Shown here in pieces: positions 9,326 to 17,780 of a stretch of DNA of 64,000 nucleotides. Location: NCBI GenBank assembly GCA_026646655.1, contig JAPKHT010000010.1, forward strand, positions 1 to 64,000. The letters are read 5' to 3'. Below the pieces are notes generated by a model. That model worked only from the letters and a program-made list of their open reading frames with translations. It ran no database searches and was not told the DNA's origin. The translations under genes and the position numbers were made by a program. This DNA is from JADLBR01 sp020847615. Lineage in GTDB: Bacteria; Verrucomicrobiota; Verrucomicrobiia; JADLBR01. Each line of letters starts with the position of its first letter. Position 1 is the first letter of the stretch.

Positions 9326-9427
9326 CGCGGGACTTTGGCGCAGGCCGGCTCCGGATGAAACAGAAATTCTGCGCCGCCGCGGGATTCTCGCTGGACCGGG
9401 CGCCGCGCCGGGGATTAGGCTGCCGGC

Positions 9428-11335
9428 ATGACGAGGCTTGTTCTATTTTTCTTGTTTTTGAGGGCCGCGATGGGGGGGGCCGCGGAGGTCCCGTTCCCTG
9501 GCGAACGGGGCGCGAAGCTGGATCTGGCGTGCCGCGAGGACATCTGGGAGACGCCCGCGCGCGGTCCGCTTGCGCAGCTCGTGCGGGTGCCCCGGGATCA
9601 GGTGGTGGGGTTTGCCCTCTACACGCACGATCACGGCGTGCTCAAGCTCTCGGCGCAGCTGTATCCGCTGAGGCCGGAGGAACCGCGCGAGGTGCGTCTG
9701 GAGTTCAAGCGGGATGGCGGGTGGAAGGAGGCCGCGCGGGCGGCGGTGCGGTATCCCGGCTGGAGCGCGCATTTCCGCGTTGAGCCGTGGGATGGGACTC
9801 GGGATGTCCCATACCGTGTGCGGCACGGGGACCTGGCGTCTTTCGAGGGGCTGATCCGGAAAGATCCCATCGACAAGGACGAGATCGTGGTGGGATCCCT
9901 CTCCTGCAATTCGAACAAGGATCGGGGCGATCGGACAGAGATCGTGGAGAAACTCAGGCGCCAGGACCCGGACCTGCTATTTTTCGCGGGCGACCAGAGC
10001 TATGACCACGCCGAGCACACCGCGGCGTGGCTGGACTGGGGCCGGCAGTTTCGGGAGATCATCAAGGATCGGCCCGTGGTGACGATCCCGGATGACCACG
10101 ACGTCGGCCATGGGAACCTGTGGGGCGAGGGGGGCAAGATCGCCGACACGCAGGCCGGGGATACCGGGGGGTACTTCTTCCCGGCGGAATACATCCGCAT
10201 GGTGGAGCGCTGCCAGACGGCGCATCTTCCGGATCCCGTCGATCCGCGGCCGGTCGGGCAGGGCATCGGGGTGTATTTCACGCGCCTCCGGGTGGGGGGG
10301 ATCGACTTCGCGATCCTCGAGGACCGGAAGTTCAAGAGCGGCCCCAATGGGAAGATCCCGCAGATGGGGCCCCGGCCAGATCACATTCAAGAACCCGGCT
10401 ATGACCCGAAGAAGGTCGATCTGCCGGGCCTCGAGTTGCTCGGGGACCGGCAGATGGCGTTCCTTCACGAGTGGGGCCAGGATTGGACGGGCGCGCGGAT
10501 CAAGGCGGTTCTGTCCCAGACGGCATTTTGCGGGGCGGTGCACATGCATGGCTCGAAGGAGAATCGTCTATTGGCCGACTTGGACTGCAACGGCTGGCCC
10601 CAGACGGGGCGGAACGAGGCCATGGCGGCGATCCGCCGCGCTCTGGCGTGCCACCTGTGCGGGGACCAGCATTTGACGGTGGTGGTCAAGCATGGGATCG
10701 AGGCGCACCGCGATGGGCCGTACGCCTTCACGAACCCGGCGATTATCAACAGCTACTATGGCCGCTGGTGGTGGCCCGAGGACGAGAAGCCCGGGGCGAA
10801 CCCGGTCCCGGGGAGCCCGTTACCCTGGACCGGCGATTATCTGGACGGCCTGTACAACCGGATCACGATGATCGCCTACGCCAATCCCGCTTTCGCGGAC
10901 ATCAAGACGATGGCGACCAGACAGCGAGATCCCGCGGCAGATCTCGGCGATGGCTATGGCCTGATCCGTTTCAAGAAGAAGGAGCGGACGATCACCTTCG
11001 AGTGTTGGCCGAGGTATGCGGATCTCGCGCGGGGCGATGCGGCGCAGTACCCGGGCTGGCCGATCACGTTCCCGATGGAGGATAACGACGGGCGCCAGGT
11101 ATTCGGGCACCTGCCGACGGTCAAGGTGGCGGGCGCCGTGGATCCCGTGGTCCAGGTGGTGCGCGAGGACGATGGCGAGATATTGTACACTCAACGGATC
11201 CGAGGGGCGGAATTCAGGCCCAGGGTGTACGGCCCGGGGAGCTACACCGTGAAGGTGGGGCGCGACCGGCCGGACGCTTGGTCGGCCAAGGGCCTCAGGC
11301 CGGGCGCGGCGGGGGTGTTGGACGTGGCGCTGTAG
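9428..11335 (+). CDS. PhoD-like secreted metallophosphoesterase
   Basis: A 635-residue exported enzyme related to PhoD alkaline phosphatase/phosphodiesterase. A signal peptide (about residues 1-19) is followed by an N-terminal beta-sandwich. The metallophosphoesterase core starts near residue 155 (EIVVGSLSCNSN). Metal-site motifs seen in order are FFAGDQSYDH, TIPDDHDVGHGN and CGDQHLTVVV, which supply the Asp, Asn and His ligands. A further beta-rich C-terminal domain follows. It is longer than Bacillus PhoD and closer to the planctomycete/verrucomicrobial versions. It probably scavenges phosphate or cleaves an organic phosphodiester outside the cell. The stop overlaps a perfect hairpin. Confidence 0.82.
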   Translation: MTRLVLFFLFLRAAMGGAAEVPFPGERGAKLDLACREDIWETPARGPLAQLVRVPRDQVVGFALYTHDHGVLKLSAQLYPLRPEEPREVRLEFKRDGGWKEAARAAVRYPGWSAHFRVEPWDGTRDVPYRVRHGDLASFEGLIRKDPIDKDEIVVGSLSCNSNKDRGDRTEIVEKLRRQDPDLLFFAGDQSYDHAEHTAAWLDWGRQFREIIKDRPVVTIPDDHDVGHGNLWGEGGKIADTQAGDTGGYFFPAEYIRMVERCQTAHLPDPVDPRPVGQGIGVYFTRLRVGGIDFAILEDRKFKSGPNGKIPQMGPRPDHIQEPGYDPKKVDLPGLELLGDRQMAFLHEWGQDWTGARIKAVLSQTAFCGAVHMHGSKENRLLADLDCNGWPQTGRNEAMAAIRRALACHLCGDQHLTVVVKHGIEAHRDGPYAFTNPAIINSYYGRWWWPEDEKPGANPVPGSPLPWTGDYLDGLYNRITMIAYANPAFADIKTMATRQRDPAADLGDGYGLIRFKKKERTITFECWPRYADLARGDAAQYPGWPITFPMEDNDGRQVFGHLPTVKVAGAVDPVVQVVREDDGEILYTQRIRGAEFRPRVYGPGSYTVKVGRDRPDAWSAKGLRPGAAGVLDVAL

Positions 11336-11354
11336 GTCCGGCAACCGCCGGACC
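11335..11354 (+). terminator. Hairpin after the PhoD-like gene
   Basis: GGTCCGGC (11335-11342) and GCCGGACC (11347-11354) form a perfect 8-bp stem with loop AACC, starting at the last base of the TAG stop. No T-run follows, so it is either a weak terminator or an mRNA 3'-end stabiliser. Confidence 0.5.
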
Positions 11355-11392
11355 ACGGGCTTGGGAAAATGTAGCCGAAGCCGTGAGGCTTT

Positions 11393-11443
11393 GGCGCCCA
11401 AGCGCTGACGCGTTCGGCCACGGGAAGTGCTGCGGCAATTTTC
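11393..11443. repeat. Dispersed intergenic element, copy 2
   Basis: The 51-bp match to the element at 2534-2583, in the same orientation. It ends 3 bp before the stop of the - strand propeller gene, between convergent genes as in the first copy. Confidence 0.6.
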
Positions 11444-11446
11444 GGG

Positions 11447-12688
11447 TCAGGGCCTGACGTCGAGGCAGACGGCGGAGCCGAGGTTGTCGCGGAGGTAAAG
11501 CCGGCCGTTGGCGAGGGCGGGCGGGGCCCAGCAGAGATCGGAGAGGGGCTTCTGGCGGGCGATTTCCTTGAAGCCCTTTTCGTCGGCCTGGCCGAGGACG
11601 AGGTCGCCGGTCTCGCAGAGGATGACGAGGTGCCGCCCGGCGCGGAGGAGGGAGCCGCGTTCGCCAGGGAGTTCATGGCGCCAGAGCACGTTTCCGGTGG
11701 CCATGTCGAGGCGGGCCAGGCGGGCCGGTTCGCCCTTGTCCTCGAAGACGGCCATGACGTGCCCGCCGTCAAAGACGGAGTTCTGGAACATGAGTTCCAT
11801 GTCGCGGTCGCGGTGCGCCAGCTGGGGCTCGGCGCCGGAGATGTCGATGATGCCATAGCCCTGGCCATAGCCGGAGGCGAAGAACAGGCGACCCTGATGG
11901 TACTGCGGGTTACTGGCGTTGACCCCCCAGTTGGTCCTCCACGGGTACTTGAAGATCAGGGAGCCCTTCGCGTCGAGATCGTACACGCAGAGGCCCTTGG
12001 CCTGAAAGTACGCGGCCATCCGGCGACCCCCGTGCTCGAAGATGAGTGGGGCGGCGTAGCCAGGTTTCTCGTCGCCGGCCTTCCAGAACAAGGCGCCCGT
12101 GAGCTTATCGATCATCGCGATGGAGCCGCCCTCGGCGCCGGGATCGATGAGCAGGTGGTCGCCGAGCACGCGCGGGGACGCGGACCATCCCCAGTCGGAT
12201 CTGCGGCCACCGAAGTCTGCCTCGTAGTGCTTGGTCCAGAGGACCTTGCCGGTGGCGATCTCGAGACACGCGAGTCTTCCGCTCTTGCTCAAGGAGTAGA
12301 CGCGATCGCCATCGATCGTGGGCTGGGCGGACGGGCCGCCCGTGTATTGCTTGTCGGCGAGGGGCTCGTCGTAGGTGTGTTTCCAGAGGACGGCGCCGGT
12401 GGCCGCGTCAAGACACCACAGCGTGTCCTTCTCGTCGGCGTTGCCGAGGGAAAGCGCCCGGTCGCCCTGTATCGAAAAGGACGCGCAGCCCTTGCCGATC
12501 TGCGCCTTCCAGAGGGTCTCGGGCGGGCGCTTGTCCCAGTCCAACCGGATCGTTTCCGCGACGCTGGCATCGTGGCGAGGGCCGAGGAAGCCGGGCCAGT
12601 CCTCGGCGGGGACGGCGGATGCCGCCAGGCACGCGAGGCCGGCGATGGCTGGGCGAATAGACTTTCTCTTACGATGGTCCGGGCGCAT
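11447..12688 (-). CDS. PQQ-like beta-propeller (BamB-like) exported protein
   Basis: A 413-residue protein with a signal peptide (about 1-28, ending AVPA). It has at least six repeats of the PQQ-like or BamB-type blade, recognisable by motifs such as LWCLDAATGAVLWKHTY, LACLEIATGKVLWTKHY and LARLDMATGNVLWRHEL. No calcium or PQQ active-site residues of true quinoprotein dehydrogenases were recognised, so a structural or binding role is more likely than catalysis. It opens with DWPGFLGPRHD, a start very common in planctomycete and verrucomicrobial members. Its start diverges from the next propeller gene, with 115 bp between. Confidence 0.85.
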   Translation of the reverse strand: MRPDHRKRKSIRPAIAGLACLAASAVPAEDWPGFLGPRHDASVAETIRLDWDKRPPETLWKAQIGKGCASFSIQGDRALSLGNADEKDTLWCLDAATGAVLWKHTYDEPLADKQYTGGPSAQPTIDGDRVYSLSKSGRLACLEIATGKVLWTKHYEADFGGRRSDWGWSASPRVLGDHLLIDPGAEGGSIAMIDKLTGALFWKAGDEKPGYAAPLIFEHGGRRMAAYFQAKGLCVYDLDAKGSLIFKYPWRTNWGVNASNPQYHQGRLFFASGYGQGYGIIDISGAEPQLAHRDRDMELMFQNSVFDGGHVMAVFEDKGEPARLARLDMATGNVLWRHELPGERGSLLRAGRHLVILCETGDLVLGQADEKGFKEIARQKPLSDLCWAPPALANGRLYLRDNLGSAVCLDVRP

Positions 12689-12803
12689 TGGCGGCGGAAA
12701 AGTATTGGATTACCCGGCCTTGTCAAAAGATCGGGCGGAAAAGACATGCTAATATGTTTCATGAGCAATTTGAAGTTTGTGGGGGGCGCCTATTCTCTTC
12801 GGC

Positions 12804-15071
12804 ATGCGTTTAGGAGCGAGGGTCTTGGCGTGCGCGCTGGCCGCGGGGCCGCTGTGTGTGGGGAAGGCCGCCGGCGCGGAGGGGTGGCTTTCCTGGCGCG
12901 GGCCGCAGCAGGCGGGCGTGTCGTTGGAAGAGGGGCTGCCCGAGAGCTGGGCGGTTGGGGGAGCCAACCATCTGTGGAGCTACGCGGTGCGCGGGGGCGG
13001 CACGCCCGTGGCGGCGGACGGGCGACTGTACGTGTTTGGTTTCTACGGGAAGACGGAGGACGTGACGGAGGCGCTGCTCTGCGTCGATGCGGCGAGCGGC
13101 AAGAAGCTCTGGGAGCACCGGTTCCGGGATTACCTTAGCGACAACGTGTACACGCGGTACGCGATCGGTGCCCCGGCGGTCGATGCGGAGACCGGGAACG
13201 TCTACGTGCTATCCAGCAACGGCCTGCTGATGGGGTTCTCTCGTGACGGGGAGAGGCTCTGGGAGCGCTCGATGATGGAGGAGTTCGGGTGGCTGACCTT
13301 TCCCAATGGGCGAACGGGCGCCCCCGGAATCGACGGGGAACTGGTTATCGCGCACGGGGTGACGGCGAACTGGGGGACGGACGGTCCCGCGCGCGACCGC
13401 TTCTACGCGTTCGACAAGCGGACGGGGGAACTGGTGTGGTACTCGACCCCCGGCGAGCAGCCGGTGGACAGTTCGTTCGCCACGCCGGTCTTCGCGGATC
13501 TGGGGGACCACCGGGTCTTCTATGCGGGGACGGGATGCGGCAACGTGGTGTGCGTGAACGCGCGGACGGGCCAGCCGGTGTGGCGCTTCCGGCTATCGAA
13601 TGGCGGCGTCAATTCGGGAGTGATCCCGTACGGCAAGGACAAGTTGATCGCGGTGCACGGGAAGGAGAATCTGGACGAATCGACATCCGGGCGCCTGGTG
13701 TGCCTGCGCATTCCGACGGAGTACCCAAAGGGCGATCTGCCGCTGGTCCTGGGTGCGGACGCGGAGGTGTGGCGGAATACCGAGCACTGTGCGTTCAGCA
13801 GTTCTCCGGTGCTCAAGGATGATCGCATATACACGACGGTGGACACGGGGAGCCTGCTGTGCGCCGACGCGAAGAGCGGGAAGACGCTGTGGCAGATCAA
13901 GCTGGGGCCAGACCAGCTGCACGCGTCGCCCACCTGGGGCGACGGAAAACTCTACGTGCCCATGCGGGACGGGAGCCTGAACATATTGCGCCCGGGCGAG
14001 AGCGGCGCCGAGAGGCTATGCCGCACCGAGTTGGGCGTGCCATGCATCGGCGCGCCGGCGATCTACGCGGGAAAGGTGTTCCTGGTGACGGATGATGGGA
14101 TGCACTGTTTCGGCAGCAAGGAGGGGCGATTCAAGGGCGATGGAAAGCCGGCTGCACCGGGGGCCGCGGCGGGTGAAGCGGTCGCGCTGCAGATCGTGCC
14201 CGCGGAGTTCGCGCTGGCGCCGGGGCAATCGCAGTCGTTCACCGTCTGGGGCGTGGATGCGGCGGGTCGGCGCGCCACGAAGTTTGACAAGGCCGACTGG
14301 GAGGTGTGGGTGCCGCCGACGGCCAAGGTGAAGAGCCGGGTGGACGCAAAGTTCGAAGGGGACAACCGGCTGGTGGCCGACGCGGGCGCGCGGCTTTCGG
14401 CCGGGGCCTTCAAGGCGCAGGTGGGCGGACTCGCGGGAACGGTGCGGGGGCGGGTCGTGGCGGGGCCGGTGTATTCGGAGGACATGGAGTCGTACGCCCT
14501 CGACCAGAAGAATGACGCCGGGGAGGCGGTGGCTTTTCCGCCGCTGCCGTGGTTGGGGGCGCGCGTGAAGTGGTGGGTGCTCGAGCGCGACGGCAGCAAG
14601 GTGATCGCGAACAGGCTGGATGACATCCTGTTCCAGAGAACGATGAATTTCTTCGGGCGCCCCGAGATGAGCGGCTACGTGCTTGAGGCGGACGTGATGA
14701 CCGATGGCAATCGGCGCACGATGTCGACGGTGGGGCTGGTCAACCAGAGGTATCTGATCACGCTCGCCGGCAACTGGCGGGTCCTGGAGGTCTCCAGCAA
14801 CCACGAGCGCCTGAAGCGGTCGGTGCCTTTCAAGATCGAGCCCAATGCGTGGTATCGGCTCAAGACGCACGTGGAGACCAAGGGCGACGGCGGCGGGGTG
14901 GTGCGGGCCAAGGCGTGGCCGCGATCGGAGGCGGAGCCGCCCGGATGGACCATCGAGGTGGCGGTGCCCGAGGTGCATCGGCATGGCGCGCCGGGGGTAT
15001 TCGCGTTTTCGCCACAGAGCCTGATGAGAGTCTACATCGACAACCTGAGCCTCAAACCGAACAGACAATGA
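12804..15071 (+). CDS. PQQ-like beta-propeller protein with C-terminal beta-sandwich
   Basis: A 755-residue exported protein. I chose the ATG at 12804 because it gives a clean signal peptide (MRLGARVLACALAAG through KAAGA); an upstream in-frame start at 12777 adds nine residues that break it. Blades of the PQQ/BamB type span residues about 40-450, for example VDAASGKKLWEHRF and ADAKSGKTLWQIKL. Residues about 465-555 look like an Ig-like module (VPAEFALAPGQSQSFTVWGV), and the last 190 residues form a lectin/LamG-like beta-sandwich (YSEDMESYALD and later strands). It overlaps the next gene by 4 bp (ATGA), so the two are translationally coupled. Confidence 0.82.
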   Translation: MRLGARVLACALAAGPLCVGKAAGAEGWLSWRGPQQAGVSLEEGLPESWAVGGANHLWSYAVRGGGTPVAADGRLYVFGFYGKTEDVTEALLCVDAASGKKLWEHRFRDYLSDNVYTRYAIGAPAVDAETGNVYVLSSNGLLMGFSRDGERLWERSMMEEFGWLTFPNGRTGAPGIDGELVIAHGVTANWGTDGPARDRFYAFDKRTGELVWYSTPGEQPVDSSFATPVFADLGDHRVFYAGTGCGNVVCVNARTGQPVWRFRLSNGGVNSGVIPYGKDKLIAVHGKENLDESTSGRLVCLRIPTEYPKGDLPLVLGADAEVWRNTEHCAFSSSPVLKDDRIYTTVDTGSLLCADAKSGKTLWQIKLGPDQLHASPTWGDGKLYVPMRDGSLNILRPGESGAERLCRTELGVPCIGAPAIYAGKVFLVTDDGMHCFGSKEGRFKGDGKPAAPGAAAGEAVALQIVPAEFALAPGQSQSFTVWGVDAAGRRATKFDKADWEVWVPPTAKVKSRVDAKFEGDNRLVADAGARLSAGAFKAQVGGLAGTVRGRVVAGPVYSEDMESYALDQKNDAGEAVAFPPLPWLGARVKWWVLERDGSKVIANRLDDILFQRTMNFFGRPEMSGYVLEADVMTDGNRRTMSTVGLVNQRYLITLAGNWRVLEVSSNHERLKRSVPFKIEPNAWYRLKTHVETKGDGGGVVRAKAWPRSEAEPPGWTIEVAVPEVHRHGAPGVFAFSPQSLMRVYIDNLSLKPNRQ

Positions 15072-16615
15072 AGACGACGAGAATGCTGATGGCGGGCGCC
15101 GCGGCGGCCTGCGCGCTCCATGGCCCATCTTTCGCCCGCGCGGGCGGCGACTGGCCGATGTGGGGGGGCACGCCCTCGCGCAACATGGTGGCCGACGCGA
15201 GAGACCTCCCGCTGGAAGTGGTGCCGGGCAAGCCATCCGGCAAGACCGAAGAGATCGACATCGCGACCACCAAGAACGTCAGGTGGGTGGCGAAGCTCGG
15301 ATCGCAATCGTACGGCACGCCCACCGTGGCAGGCGGGCGCGTGTACGTGGGCACGAACAATGAGTCACCGCGCGACCCGCGGCAGAAGGGTGACCGCGGG
15401 ATCCTGATGTGTTTCAGCGAGAAGGATGGGACCTTCCTGTGGCAACTGATCGTCCCCAAGCTCGGGGCGGGCAAGGTCAGCGACTGGGAATACGTGGGGC
15501 TCTGCTCGGCGCCGACGGTGGAGGGGGACCGGGCCTGGCTGGTCACCAATCGCGGCGAGCTGCTCTGCCTGGACGTGAACGGTCTTGCCAATGGCAACGA
15601 CGGTCCGTTCAAGGATGAGGCGACTTACATGTCTGCCGACGGAAAGCCGGTGGAACTGGGGGACCGGCACGCGGACATCGTGTGGGTGATGGACATGCGC
15701 AAGGAGGTGGGGACGTTCCCCCACAATGTGTCGAGCTGTTTTCCGCTCGTGCACGGGGGCCGTGTTTACGTGGCGACATCGAATGGCGTGGACTGGTCGC
15801 ACAAGAATGTTCCGGCCCCTTTCGCGCCGGCCCTGATCGCCGTGGACAAGGCGACCGGACAGTTGGTTGGCGAGGAGGCCTCGGGCGTGACCGAGCGCGT
15901 GCTGCACGCGAGCTGGAGTTCGCCGTCCATGGGCGAGGTGGGCGGGCAACCGATGCTGTTCTGGGGCGGCGGCGACGGGTTCTGCTACGGGTTCAAGCCC
16001 GATCCGGTGAAGGGCGCGGATGGCCTGGGCACCCTTGAAGAGGTGTGGCGCTGCGACTGCAACCCGCCAGAATATCGCGCGAAGGGCGGTCAGCCGATCA
16101 AGTACGCGACCTTCGATGGGCCGAGCGAGATCATCGCGACCGCGGTTTTTGACAAGGGCCGGGTGTACGTGGGCATCGGCCAAGATCCAGAGCACGGGGA
16201 TGGCGTCGGGATGTTCAGCTGCATCGCAGCCGACAGCAGGGGCGACGTGTCGGGCAAGGCGCTCTGGACCAACCGCGAGATCGGGCGCTCGATCTCGACC
16301 GCGAGCGTCCACGACGGGCTTGTGTACGTCGCGGAGTACGACGGGGACATCCACTGCCTGGATGCCGAGACCGGCAAGTCCTTGTGGGTGCATCCGACGG
16401 AGAGCCGCATCTGGTCCTCGACGCTGGTCGCCGACGGGAAGGTGTTCCTCGGGGACGAGGATGGGGAGTTGATCGTCTTGGCGGCGGGGCGCGAGAAGAA
16501 GCCCCTGGCCTCGATCGAGTTTGGGGCGCCGATCTATAGCAGCCCGGTGGTGGCGAACGGCGTGCTGTACGTTTGCACGCAGACGCACCTGTTCGCGGTC
16601 GCCAAGACCCGGTGA
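15068..16615 (+). CDS. PQQ-like beta-propeller exported protein
   Basis: A 515-residue protein whose ATG overlaps the preceding stop. It starts MKTTRMLMAGAAAACALHG, a signal peptide, followed by GGDWPMWGGTPSRNM, the standard opening of this propeller family. Blade motifs include ILMCFSEKDGTFLWQL, LIAVDKATGQLVGEE and IHCLDAETGKSLWVH. An FPHNVSSCFP loop and an insertion at about 110-190 are seen. No enzyme active site is recognised. Only 35 bp separate its stop from the LuxE/PaaK-like gene, so the propeller pair may be the start of the long operon that follows. Confidence 0.82.
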   Translation: MKTTRMLMAGAAAACALHGPSFARAGGDWPMWGGTPSRNMVADARDLPLEVVPGKPSGKTEEIDIATTKNVRWVAKLGSQSYGTPTVAGGRVYVGTNNESPRDPRQKGDRGILMCFSEKDGTFLWQLIVPKLGAGKVSDWEYVGLCSAPTVEGDRAWLVTNRGELLCLDVNGLANGNDGPFKDEATYMSADGKPVELGDRHADIVWVMDMRKEVGTFPHNVSSCFPLVHGGRVYVATSNGVDWSHKNVPAPFAPALIAVDKATGQLVGEEASGVTERVLHASWSSPSMGEVGGQPMLFWGGGDGFCYGFKPDPVKGADGLGTLEEVWRCDCNPPEYRAKGGQPIKYATFDGPSEIIATAVFDKGRVYVGIGQDPEHGDGVGMFSCIAADSRGDVSGKALWTNREIGRSISTASVHDGLVYVAEYDGDIHCLDAETGKSLWVHPTESRIWSSTLVADGKVFLGDEDGELIVLAAGREKKPLASIEFGAPIYSSPVVANGVLYVCTQTHLFAVAKTR

Positions 16616-16650
16616 GCGCTGGCCCCGCCTCTCGGTTGTGACATGTGGCG

Positions 16651-17742
16651 ATGGAATCCGGTGCGGCGATGAATATGGAATCCAGGATCGAGGGGGCCCG
16701 GGCGCGGCTCGACGAGCACGTGCGGGCCATGGTGGAGTGGCACTTTTCGCCCGGGACGGGCTGTCCCTATTGGCTGGACTGGGCGAGGTCGGCGGGGTGG
16801 GATCCGCGCGAGAAGGTGCGGGCGTTCGCGGACATGCGGCGCTTTGATCACTTTGACGACGAGGTGCTTCGACGCGAGGACCCGGCGCGGTTTGTTCCCG
16901 CCGCCTACCGCGGTCGCCCCTACAACATTTTTGAGACGGGTGGGACGACGGGGATGCCCAAGCAGCGGATTGGCTGGGAGGATTTCCGGACGGACTACAC
17001 CGAGTTCAGCGAGCATTACGGGGACGATTTCTTCCCGAAGGGCGGGCACTGGCTGATGATGGGCCCGACGGGGCCGAGGCGGTTGCGGTTGGCGATCGAG
17101 CACCTGGCGAACATCCGGGGCGGCTCTTGCTATTTCATCGACCTGGACCCGAGGTGGGTGAAGAAACTCATCACGATGGGCGAACTGAAGATGGTGCGCC
17201 TGTACCAGGATCACGTCGTCGAGCAGGCGACGACGATCCTCCGGCACCGGGAGATCCAGTGCCTGTTCACGACGCCGAAACTGCTCGAGGCGCTGGCGGA
17301 GAGGATATCCCTGGTCCAGGCCGGGATCAGGGCGGTGTTCTGCGGCGGGACGACGATGACCCCGCAGTACGTCCGCTTTTTGATCGAGGAGGTCTTGGAG
17401 GGCAGCGTCCGGTTCGCGCCGACGTACGGGAACACGCTGATGGGCCTGGCGATCAGCCGGCGGCTGACGCCCGAGGACAATTTCAGCCTGACGTATTATG
17501 CGCCGCAGCCGAGGGCGGTGTTGCGGGTCGTGGATCCGAAGGATCCGGACGACGAGGTGGCCTACGGCGAGTACGGGCGCGTGGAGTTGACCACGCTGAC
17601 GAGGGAGTTCTTCATGCCAAGATTTCTGGAGCGCGACGAGGCGATCCGGAGGCCGGCGTGCGATGAGTTTGCCTGGGACGGGGTGGGGGACGTGCGCCCG
17701 TTCCAGTCTGGGTCCAGGCCCGTGGTGGAGGGCGTGTACTGA
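16651..17742 (+). CDS. LuxE/PaaK-like AMP-forming carboxylate-activating enzyme
   Basis: A 363-residue member of the ANL (adenylate-forming) superfamily, close in size to LuxE acyl-protein synthetases and the PaaK group. The phosphate-binding loop is ETGGTTGMPK at about residues 96-105. FCGGTTMTP and FAPTYGNTLMGLA are equivalents of the later adenylation motifs, and GEYGRVELTTLTREFFMPRF leads into a short C-terminus. It appears to lack a full-length mobile C-terminal domain, as in LuxE. Family chemistry is carboxylate plus ATP to acyl-AMP, then transfer. The next gene is a LuxC-like reductase, so the pair probably reduces a carboxylic acid to an aldehyde. The start is uncertain (GTG 16645, ATG 16651, 16669 or 16675); no clear Shine-Dalgarno sequence. 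Confidence 0.72.
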   Translation: MESGAAMNMESRIEGARARLDEHVRAMVEWHFSPGTGCPYWLDWARSAGWDPREKVRAFADMRRFDHFDDEVLRREDPARFVPAAYRGRPYNIFETGGTTGMPKQRIGWEDFRTDYTEFSEHYGDDFFPKGGHWLMMGPTGPRRLRLAIEHLANIRGGSCYFIDLDPRWVKKLITMGELKMVRLYQDHVVEQATTILRHREIQCLFTTPKLLEALAERISLVQAGIRAVFCGGTTMTPQYVRFLIEEVLEGSVRFAPTYGNTLMGLAISRRLTPEDNFSLTYYAPQPRAVLRVVDPKDPDDEVAYGEYGRVELTTLTREFFMPRFLERDEAIRRPACDEFAWDGVGDVRPFQSGSRPVVEGVY

Positions 17743-17780
17743 GGCTGCCTGACGTGACGCGCGGCGAGGGAGGCGAATCG

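Noticed and set aside
12720..12755. TTGTCA and TAATAT as a -35/-10 pair between the divergent propeller genes
   Set aside because: Spacing is 24 bp, too long for a sigma-70 promoter.
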